Part shown: positions 50,214 to 56,114 of the stretch, one piece after another | Layout of the letters: each line of letters begins with the position of its first letter | Position numbering within the stretch: the stretch's first letter is position 1 | NCBI RefSeq assembly: GCF_001715195.1 | Contig: NZ_MDWE01000045.1 | Span: forward strand, 1 to 56,114 | Reading direction: 5' to 3' | Origin: Rhodohalobacter halophilus | Lineage (GTDB): Bacteria > Bacteroidota > Rhodothermia > Balneolales > Balneolaceae | DNA length: 56,114 bases | Notes under the pieces: model-generated | What the model saw: the letters and a program-made list of their open reading frames with translations, nothing else | Told to the model about the DNA's origin: nothing | Databases searched by the model: none | Translations under genes and position numbers: made by a program

Positions 50214-52477
50214 CAGAAATTAACCGTATAAGAAATTGATGGAATAATGGGTAAAAGCTGAACATCCTGCCGTTCTACAGGGTTTTCATCAAAATCATAG
50301 TTGTAGAACCAGATATTCCTTCTGGAGTAGGCGTTGATAACCTGAAATTGCCATTCGGCATCTCCTAAATTGAAGAACCTCCCTTCTCGACTAAACGAAA
50401 AATCAAGCCTGTGATAGCTGGGTAGTCTGGATGCATTGACCTTGCCAACCGTGAAGATATCCCGCTCTGCACTTCCCCAGGGGACACCATTGAGCTGAGT
50501 ACGACCAAGCGGTTCTGTGTAAGGCTGGCCGCTTGCAAAGTTAAAGACCGTAGAAAATGACCAACGATCAGAAATTTGATAGGTAGCTACGATATTTGCA
50601 TCGTGCTTGCGGTCGTATTTTGGAGGATAGAACCGGCCTCTTTCCGGGTTATCAAGTATTTCGGTGTTAAAACCGGGGAATTTCCGTTGAGTAATTCCGA
50701 ACGTATATCCCATAAAACCGGTAAACCGTCCACGTTGTTTTTCCAGAAACAGCTCGATGCCATACGCATATCCCTCACCAAAACGGAACAGGTCGGTGTA
50801 GTCAAGCCCCGCTGCATCACTCACAAAAGGGTCTAGCTCAAATAGGTCGCGCATGGTTCTGAAGTAAAATTCAACATCAAATCCGTAGCCGTCAAAAGGG
50901 ATCGTTTTAAAGCCCAGAACAAATTGATCTCCAAAGGAGGGAGGTACCCCGTCGTCAGATGTTAACCATATGTCGAAACCGGAGAAAGCTTCGTTGGTTA
51001 TCAGTGTTAAGTATTGATAGTATCGGCCGTAGGCAGTCTGAATTCTAAGATTGGAAAAGGGTCTGTGTTCAATAGAAAACCGGGGTTCAAGACGATGAAA
51101 GTTCCCCTCTGAAAATGAATTTAAACGAATGCCGCCATTGATTTTCCAGCGATCAGACGGTCTCCACTCATTTTGCAGATATGCAGAGAGATAGGTAGAC
51201 TGAATGCGATTTGTGAAGGTGGACTGATTGTCAAATCGATCGGCGTATTTGAGCGTCAAAATTCCTGACCATATACCCGCTGAGAGCGTGTTACGGTCGT
51301 TGATCAGGTATTCCAGGTCGGATTTTAGTGAAAAATCATAGATCTTATTATCACTTTCGAATGGTGTACCGCCAATTTCAAAACCGGGCTGATTAAAATA
51401 CCTGGAGCCGGTTACCGTAGCCGAACCGAAAAGTCGATCTGAAAGTATTCGCCGCCATTTACCGCTGATTGTTTGATTTCCATAATTGAGCCGGATCTGT
51501 GCATCCTCTTGAAATGGGAGGGAGACACTGTCGTTTCCACTGTAGAGAGCCAATGAAAAGCGATCGTCATCGGTGGCATCAAAATTAATTTTCCCGTTGA
51601 TATCGTAGAAGTAGAATTTGTCGGGCACTGTATCTACAGACTGCCGCAACACTGCAAGTACAGGTTCGAGGGTTGATCTGCGAACAGCAAGCATCCAGGA
51701 GCCTCTGCTGTACGGGCCTTCTACCGATGCCCGAGAGGCAAGGAGTCCTAAACTGACTGTCCCGGTCGTCTCATTTCGGTTTCCGTCTTTATTAAAAACG
51801 GTAAGCACAGATCCCAGGCGTCCTCCATACTCAGCCGGGTATCCGCCCTTGTAGAGACGGACATCTTTTACTGCATCCGGATTGAACGTTGAGAAGAATC
51901 CGAAAAAATGCGAGGGATTGTAAACCGTAGTCTCATCGAGCAGGATTAAGGTTTGATCCGGTCCGCCGCCGCGAATATAGAGCCCGCTCGAAAAGTCGGA
52001 AGCGGCTTTAACTCCCGGCAGGAGTTGTACTGAACGAAAAACATCCGGTTCTATAATTGATGGCACTTCTTTTATTAACTCTGTGGAAACCTGTGCACGC
52101 CCGATGTTTCTCTGTTCTTCCCTTTCAGCGGTAGATTCTACCACAAGTTCCTGAAGTTGGATTCCCTCAGGAACCAACTCAATATTTAATCGTAGATTTT
52201 CACCCTCACTGAGAGAAATTTCTCTTTCAAACCTTTGGTAACCAATAAAGGTGGCAATGAGTGTATAGGTGCCCGGCTCTATATTTGTGATGCTGTAATA
52301 TCCTGACGTATTGCTTGATGTACCGCGATTGGTTTCCAGAAGAGCGATATTGGCTGCGATCAGGGTTTCACCGGTTTGGCTGTCGGTAATGTACCCGTTA
52401 ATCGATCCGTTAGACTGTGCAAATAGAGCCGTTTGGGTAAATAAGAGGATGATGAACAGTAATAAAAATCGATTCAC
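50213..52477 (-). CDS. TonB-dependent outer-membrane receptor
   Basis: A 754-aa receptor. Order: signal peptide (RFLLLFIILLFTQTALFAQ); a carboxypeptidase-regulatory-like domain (about 24-110: GSINGYITDSQTGETLIAANIALLET); a plug domain (EVPSIIEPDVFRSVQLLPGVKAASDFSSGLYIRGGGPDQTLILLDETTVYNPSHFFGFFSTF); then a 22-strand barrel ending in Phe (ISYTVNF). Substrate unknown. It is coupled to a DUF4249 partner and lacks SusD, so it is not a SusC-type glycan importer. Confidence 0.92.
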   Translation of the reverse strand: MNRFLLLFIILLFTQTALFAQSNGSINGYITDSQTGETLIAANIALLETNRGTSSNTSGYYSITNIEPGTYTLIATFIGYQRFEREISLSEGENLRLNIELVPEGIQLQELVVESTAEREEQRNIGRAQVSTELIKEVPSIIEPDVFRSVQLLPGVKAASDFSSGLYIRGGGPDQTLILLDETTVYNPSHFFGFFSTFNPDAVKDVRLYKGGYPAEYGGRLGSVLTVFNKDGNRNETTGTVSLGLLASRASVEGPYSRGSWMLAVRRSTLEPVLAVLRQSVDTVPDKFYFYDINGKINFDATDDDRFSLALYSGNDSVSLPFQEDAQIRLNYGNQTISGKWRRILSDRLFGSATVTGSRYFNQPGFEIGGTPFESDNKIYDFSLKSDLEYLINDRNTLSAGIWSGILTLKYADRFDNQSTFTNRIQSTYLSAYLQNEWRPSDRWKINGGIRLNSFSEGNFHRLEPRFSIEHRPFSNLRIQTAYGRYYQYLTLITNEAFSGFDIWLTSDDGVPPSFGDQFVLGFKTIPFDGYGFDVEFYFRTMRDLFELDPFVSDAAGLDYTDLFRFGEGYAYGIELFLEKQRGRFTGFMGYTFGITQRKFPGFNTEILDNPERGRFYPPKYDRKHDANIVATYQISDRWSFSTVFNFASGQPYTEPLGRTQLNGVPWGSAERDIFTVGKVNASRLPSYHRLDFSFSREGRFFNLGDAEWQFQVINAYSRRNIWFYNYDFDENPVERQDVQLLPIIPSISYTVNF

Positions 52478-52699
52478 AGTAGTTATTTTATGGACTCTCT
52501 GTGTTTATAAAATGTTAAAAGAGAGAAGAATTATTTATCTCAAATAGTTCCGGAACAGGAGTGGTAATTCATCAAAATGAGTAGGTAAACTGTTCTTAGA
52601 AGATACAGGATAATAAGATTTACTGAACTGAAAGATAGAAAACATAGATACGAATTGTGTGTTCAATTCGTTACCTTGTAACAAGATCTTTGACATACT

Positions 52700-53066
52700 G
52701 GGGCTGTACCGGATTCGACGGGTTGAGTACAATTGCAGGCTGCATGCCGAGATTGTCCGATGAATCTCGTTAATCATTCATCATGGAATAAAAGTAGTTG
52801 ACAACAATTACTCTTACAGACTCGCAGCATAAACTGACGAGTCCGTTCCTTTGGGGTCTTGCCAGTAGGCCCCTCTGCGAGCGCCGATAAAACTGGCTTT
52901 TCCGAAGGGCGTTTCTGCCGCGTGGCTGGAGAACTTAATGCAGGATAGGGTGGAGTTGCTTTGCTATTGAGCACTGCTTCATCCGAAACCTTAATCAATA
53001 GCTAAGCATGTAGATGCTTGACGATTTACCTTCTCGGACCGGGGTTCGACTCCCCGCAGCTCCACA
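52700..53066 (+). ncRNA. ssrA: Transfer-messenger RNA (tmRNA)
   Basis: The tRNA-like 5' end GGGGCTGTACCGGATTCGAC and the 3' end with T arm GGTTCGACTCCCCGCAGCTCC pair as a 7-bp acceptor stem (one G-U). The following ACA suggests that the CCA is completed by processing. The tag-coding frame is at 52797-52832: GTT GAC AAC AAT TAC TCT TAC AGA CTC GCA GCA TAA, giving VDNNYSYRLAA. The resume codon is thus probably GTT (inferred from the -AGTA- just upstream). tmRNA rescues stalled ribosomes with SmpB, which is not encoded here. Confidence 0.95.
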
Positions 53067-53078
53067 TTTGTTTTAAAA

Positions 53079-53116
53079 AAGCTCTTAATCGAAAGGTTAA
53101 GAGCTTTTTCTTTTTT
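53079..53116 (+). terminator. Rho-independent terminator of tmRNA
   Basis: The stem AAGCTCTTAA/TTAAGAGCTT (53079-53088, 53097-53106) is followed by TTTCTTTTTT. It lies just past the mature 3' end. Confidence 0.85.
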
Positions 53117-53194
53117 CAACAATCATTAAAATTGAAAATATCGTGTAAGGATCTTCACGTATTTGTTTCTTACAAATAAAAAGGAGATCAAATC

Positions 53195-53527
53195 ATGAGA
53201 AGAGAACTTATACTTTCCAACCTGAGAATTGAACTGAGAAGAAAGCAAGCTTCTTACCTTTCAGAAAAGCGAGCAATTAGCCTGATTGCAGACTTTTTAG
53301 ATAAAATGTCTATTGTACACTCTTCCCAAATCAGAAACTGGCAACGTGAATTCTTTTTGTCGGAAATGGAGCGAAATGATGACAAATCAAAAGAGGATCT
53401 GCTCCAAGCCAAATCTGCGTTGACGTTTTTATACACGATTGTACTTAAGAAAGGCAGAGGAATTGATTTATCCGATCATCGGGATGAATTTGAAACAGAT
53501 CCAGGTATATTAAAAATCACCGGATAA
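53195..53527 (+). CDS. Lone integrase N-terminal (SAM-like) domain protein
   Basis: This 110-aa protein follows the tmRNA. A strong ribosome-binding site, AAGGAG, lies 8 nt before the ATG. The pattern SEKRAISLIADFLDKM, then IRNWQREFFLSEME, then AKSALTFLYTIVLKKGRGI fits the N-terminal core-binding domain of tyrosine recombinases (the ...FLSxL...QALSALLFLYREVL pattern). No catalytic domain (R...HxxR...Y) follows. tmRNA 3' ends are favourite integration sites, so this may be what is left of an integrated element, or a free-standing regulator built from such a domain. Confidence 0.6.
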   Translation: MRRELILSNLRIELRRKQASYLSEKRAISLIADFLDKMSIVHSSQIRNWQREFFLSEMERNDDKSKEDLLQAKSALTFLYTIVLKKGRGIDLSDHRDEFETDPGILKITG

Positions 53528-53553
53528 AATGTGAAGCCTATAAAAACTTGCCT

Positions 53554-54528
53554 TTAGTCCATCGACATCGGGTTGTTCTCCGCAATGTCTTTGTACATCA
53601 AATACTCTTCGGGGGTAATATCTGCAAAAAGATAATTGAGTGGATCTACTGCTTTTCCATTGTAGTGTACTTCGTAGTGGAGGTGAGGTCCATTTGTCAT
53701 ACCGGATTCACCTGAAAATCCAATCAACTGACCACGTTCAATTTTTGCACCTGTTTTTATTCCATCAGCAAAACCGGACATGTGTGCATACCGGCTCACA
53801 TAGCCAAACCCATGATCGATCTCAACTAAAAGACCGTAATTTCCACGTCTTCCTGCATATTTGACTGTGCCTTCTCCGGTTGAGTAGATATCTGTTCCAA
53901 TATTTGCCCGGAAGTCAATTCCTTCGTGCATTCTTCGGTATTTGAGTACCGGGTGAATTCTTGGGCCGTAACCGCTAAGCAGAATTCCGTTTACCGGTCG
54001 GATGGCAGGAACATGCTTTAATCTTTCCTGATTCTCATTGTAGTATGATTTAATCTCATCGAACGACATTTTTTGAATACCAAGTCGTCGTTCCAAGTTA
54101 TCAAGGCGGGATGCCGTCCAGCGGAGAATTTCAGACGCGTCATCGCTATATAGATCGAAGTCGGAATAGGGGTCTGTACCACCAGTACCGGCCATGCGTT
54201 CGTCCTCGGTAATTGGGTTTAATCCCAACACCGAACGATACATCTCATTATCCAATTCGGCAATTGAACTCAATTCAGTTTCAAGCTCTGTGATGGATAT
54301 GCGGGTTGTTTCAAGCTGTTCAAGAAGTGCTTTGTTTTCTGCCTTTAATGCAATTTCCGCCGGTGATCCGATGAAGTTGGAAAGTACAATGATGGCAACG
54401 CTGGCCATTACGATACCGTTTATGGCCCAAAAAGAGAGAGCATTAAATATCTTTTTCCTTTTATCGTAAACAACGGGAACAAACTCGCACTTCTCGTTGT
54501 CGTAGTAAAAATGGTTGATATCAGACAT
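53554..54528 (-). CDS. M23-family (LytM) peptidoglycan endopeptidase
   Basis: A 324-aa single-pass membrane protein: TM helix at about 30-52, a coiled coil at about 58-100 (ALLEQLETTRISITELETEL), and a C-terminal M23 domain with GYGPRIHPVLKYRRMHEGIDF (first zinc ligands H and D) and NGPHLHYEVHYNG (HxH). All zinc ligands seem present, so it is probably an active D,D-endopeptidase rather than an EnvC-like activator. It is convergent with the tmRNA and integrase-like gene. Confidence 0.9.
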   Translation of the reverse strand: MSDINHFYYDNEKCEFVPVVYDKRKKIFNALSFWAINGIVMASVAIIVLSNFIGSPAEIALKAENKALLEQLETTRISITELETELSSIAELDNEMYRSVLGLNPITEDERMAGTGGTDPYSDFDLYSDDASEILRWTASRLDNLERRLGIQKMSFDEIKSYYNENQERLKHVPAIRPVNGILLSGYGPRIHPVLKYRRMHEGIDFRANIGTDIYSTGEGTVKYAGRRGNYGLLVEIDHGFGYVSRYAHMSGFADGIKTGAKIERGQLIGFSGESGMTNGPHLHYEVHYNGKAVDPLNYLFADITPEEYLMYKDIAENNPMSMD

Positions 54529-54631
54529 ATTTAGAGCAGTTGTAAATCAGCGGCAATAAGTTAGCACATTCCTTTTCCATTTAAAAGAGTGATTTGTAGA
54601 GGCTTTGTTACGAATTTTTTTTTGAATTAAC

Positions 54632-55660
54632 CTACTCGAAATCTCCTTCGAAGTATTCAATCGCTCTTTTGGGCATATCTCCCCGGTTTTTTTTCTCAGC
54701 AATATGTTTTTTTACTTTTTTCTGAAATGCTTTTGCAGCATCATAGCCGTAATGTTTTAGCAAATAGTTCATAGCAATAACTTCTGCAATGACGGTAATA
54801 TTTTTACCGGGGGTAATAGGCAGGTGAATTAACGGTATATCTGTTCCTAAAATTCCAATCGTATCATTATCAAGTCCTGTACGATCAACTTTGTCTGTAT
54901 TGTCCCAATAGGTAAGTTCTAAAACAACTTCCAGTCGTTTTTGATATCGAATGGATCGAATTCCAAACATCGACATCACATCAACCACACCAAGGCCGCG
55001 GATCTCCATAAAGTGTTTGTTCATTTCGGTGGCAGAAGCCATCAATACATTGCTTTTCTTTGTGAGCATTACAACATCATCGGAAACCAGGCGGTGTCCA
55101 CGTTCAACCAGATCAAGGGCAACTTCACTCTTTCCGATTCCGGATTTACCGGCGATCAGAATTCCAATTCCATAGACATCAACCATTGTGCCGTGAAGCA
55201 TGGTTTGAACGGCAAATAGATCTTCGAGAAAGTCTCGAAGCTGATACATGAACTTCGTCGTTTCTACTTCAGTGCGGTAGACTGGTACCTTGTGCTCTTC
55301 AGCAAGCTTGAGCGCTTTATCAGGTAGATTGTTGCTGTCGGTCAAAAAAATGACGGGTAAATCAAAAGAGACAAGCTGTTTAAAAGCCTTTAACATCTCC
55401 GTTTCACTTAAATTGCGAAGGAATCTGCACTCTGTGTTACCAATTATTTGTATTCGCTGGTAGGTAAAGAGATCAACATAACCGGCAAGCGCCAAACCGG
55501 GTCGGTGCAAGTCGGCTTCAACAACAAAATTTTCTTTCGCAAACTCTTGAGCAGCAACGGGTGATAATTCAATCCGTATCGTTTCTTTTAAACGCTCAAC
55601 TAAAGAGTGAACGTCTACTTTTTCTCGTCTCGGTATGGCTTCCTGATTTTCGAAAAGCAT
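54632..55660 (-). CDS. hprK: HPr kinase/phosphorylase
   Basis: A 342-aa enzyme that phosphorylates or dephosphorylates HPr at Ser46. The C-terminal domain has the P-loop GKSGIGKS at 171-178, the catalytic H156 in LHGTMVDVYG and the SDD acidic pair (D194-D195) of the Walker B. The N-terminal domain contains VSFDLPVIFLTDS. Here it is encoded away from PTS genes, as in other Gram-negatives that use HprK for regulation. It is downstream of hpf with a terminator between. Confidence 0.95.
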   Translation of the reverse strand: MLFENQEAIPRREKVDVHSLVERLKETIRIELSPVAAQEFAKENFVVEADLHRPGLALAGYVDLFTYQRIQIIGNTECRFLRNLSETEMLKAFKQLVSFDLPVIFLTDSNNLPDKALKLAEEHKVPVYRTEVETTKFMYQLRDFLEDLFAVQTMLHGTMVDVYGIGILIAGKSGIGKSEVALDLVERGHRLVSDDVVMLTKKSNVLMASATEMNKHFMEIRGLGVVDVMSMFGIRSIRYQKRLEVVLELTYWDNTDKVDRTGLDNDTIGILGTDIPLIHLPITPGKNITVIAEVIAMNYLLKHYGYDAAKAFQKKVKKHIAEKKNRGDMPKRAIEYFEGDFE

Positions 55661-55684
55661 TGAAAGGATTGTGAAGTGAATAAT

Positions 55685-55719
55685 AAAAAACCTGCCGACA
55701 ATAAGATAATCGGCAGGTT
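55685..55719 (-). terminator. Rho-independent terminator after hpf
   Basis: The stem AACCTGCCGA/TCGGCAGGTT is followed on the minus strand by TTTTATT. It separates hpf from hprK, which therefore needs its own promoter or read-through. Confidence 0.85.
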
Positions 55720-55733
55720 TAATTTAGGAAAAA

Positions 55734-56033
55734 TCAGTGGTGTTCGAAGTGTTTGGTTTTATATTTTCTTAGCTGACGTACAGCAGTATCGACCGCCATC
55801 CCAATTGCCTGCTCATAAGAGGGCGCTTCTTCACTCACATTGATGAGGGTTTTAGGAACTTTTACGTTCAATTCAGCAATTGCCGGATTGTCGTCATCTT
55901 GACCGGGTTGCAGTACGATGTCGCAAACAATAATTTTATCAAAAAACTGCTCCAGTTTTTCAACTGAGCTTAAACTAAACTCTTTTAAATCCTGGCTGCA
56001 GTCGAAGTGTCTTGCTGTGAAAGTCGTTTTCAT
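55734..56033 (-). CDS. hpf: Short ribosome hibernation-promoting factor
   Basis: A 99-aa protein of the short HPF/RaiA (YfiA) family, binding the 30S decoding site in stationary phase. ATG 56033 is chosen because GGAGG sits 7 nt upstream; the earlier TTG (four codons up) falls on the ribosome-binding site itself. Signature: TFTARHFDCSQDLKEFSLSSVEKLEQFFDKI, then VLQPGQDDDNPAIAELNVKVP and the helix DTAVRQLRKYK. It is directly behind a Xer recombinase gene. Confidence 0.93.
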   Translation of the reverse strand: MKTTFTARHFDCSQDLKEFSLSSVEKLEQFFDKIIVCDIVLQPGQDDDNPAIAELNVKVPKTLINVSEEAPSYEQAIGMAVDTAVRQLRKYKTKHFEHH

Positions 56034-56052
56034 TATTTCCTCCAATTAAGGT

Positions 56053-56114
56053 TTATTTTTCTGCCCGTGGATGGGCTTTACTGTAAACATTCTTTAGTCT
56101 TTCTACGCTGGTGT
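56053..56114 (-). CDS. Tyrosine recombinase XerC/XerD, C-terminal end (partial)
   Basis: Only the last 19 full codons lie in the window, ending in TAA at 56053-56055. They read TSVERLKNVYSKAHPRAEK, which is the classic C-terminal tail of XerC/XerD (after the catalytic Tyr). The order Xer recombinase then hpf is common in Bacteroidota. Which paralogue it is cannot be told. Confidence 0.8.
   Translation of the reverse strand, partial: TSVERLKNVYSKAHPRAEK

Noticed and set aside
56046-56052. TTG start of hpf at 56045
   Set aside because: The TTG falls on the GGAGG ribosome-binding site of the ATG at 56033.

Overview
The window looks like a chromosomal segment of a marine or halophilic member of the Balneolota/Bacteroidota (FCB group). 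The grounds are a TonB-dependent receptor paired with a DUF4249 lipoprotein, a DUF2480 protein beside a Suf operon, promoters of the Bacteroidota TAnnTTTG type, many TTG start codons in tight operons, and dispersed palindromic intergenic repeats. No tRNA, rRNA, CRISPR array or complete mobile element was seen. The genus is not determined.

Layout. 1-3.9 kb (mostly minus): TrmH-type methyltransferase, dps, an Rnk-like factor, an unknown protein, a degenerate lysine-rich ORF and a small conserved protein. 3.9-10.9 kb (minus): a redox/electrophile-stress cluster with a GMC oxidoreductase, pirin, a VOC protein, an NmrA-type quinone reductase, an F420-type NADP oxidoreductase, a Crp/Fnr regulator and a ring-cleaving dioxygenase. 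Three of these genes are broken: GMC by a 1-nt frameshift, pirin by TAA, VOC by TGA. Four promoters (dps, GMC, F420-type reductase, dioxygenase) share Crp/Fnr-type palindromes exactly 22 nt upstream of a TAnnTT -7 element. Three of them carry a second palindrome exactly 23 bp further up.

11.2-20 kb (mostly plus): GIY-YIG protein, greA, ugd and a UDP-glucuronate decarboxylase (UDP-xylose branch), Nudix hydrolase, an outer-membrane barrel, a lipoprotein with a caspase-like domain lacking its catalytic residues, an EamA-like transporter and pta. 20.2-26.9 kb (plus): sufBCDS, Nfu, HesB/IscA and DUF2480, with palindromic repeats in several gaps. 26.9-30.1 kb (minus): an Fe3+-type ABC permease and a CrtI/PYROXD2-type oxidoreductase. 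30.3-32.4 kb (plus): a putative envelope-stress module of ECF sigma factor, anti-sigma factor and two Spy-like proteins. 32.5-35.5 kb (plus): GH13 lipoprotein and sugar MFS transporter behind a perfect LacI/CRE-type operator. 35.7-40 kb (plus): cysteine-less TlpA-like protein, aminodeoxychorismate lyase-like enzyme, folC and rho.

40.3-56.1 kb: MBL hydrolase, sppA, a second PYROXD2-type oxidoreductase, alr, an FKBP lipoprotein, tatC, glyA, rpiB, DUF4249 with its TonB receptor, tmRNA (ssrA) followed by a lone integrase-N-terminal-like protein, an M23 peptidase, hprK, hpf and the 3' end of a Xer recombinase.

The most interesting signal is the Crp/Fnr promoter module together with decay of its regulon and an Arg-to-Trp change in the recognition helix of the only Crp/Fnr regulator in the window. 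This looks like a small stress regulon, reconstructed from sequence alone, possibly caught in the process of being lost.
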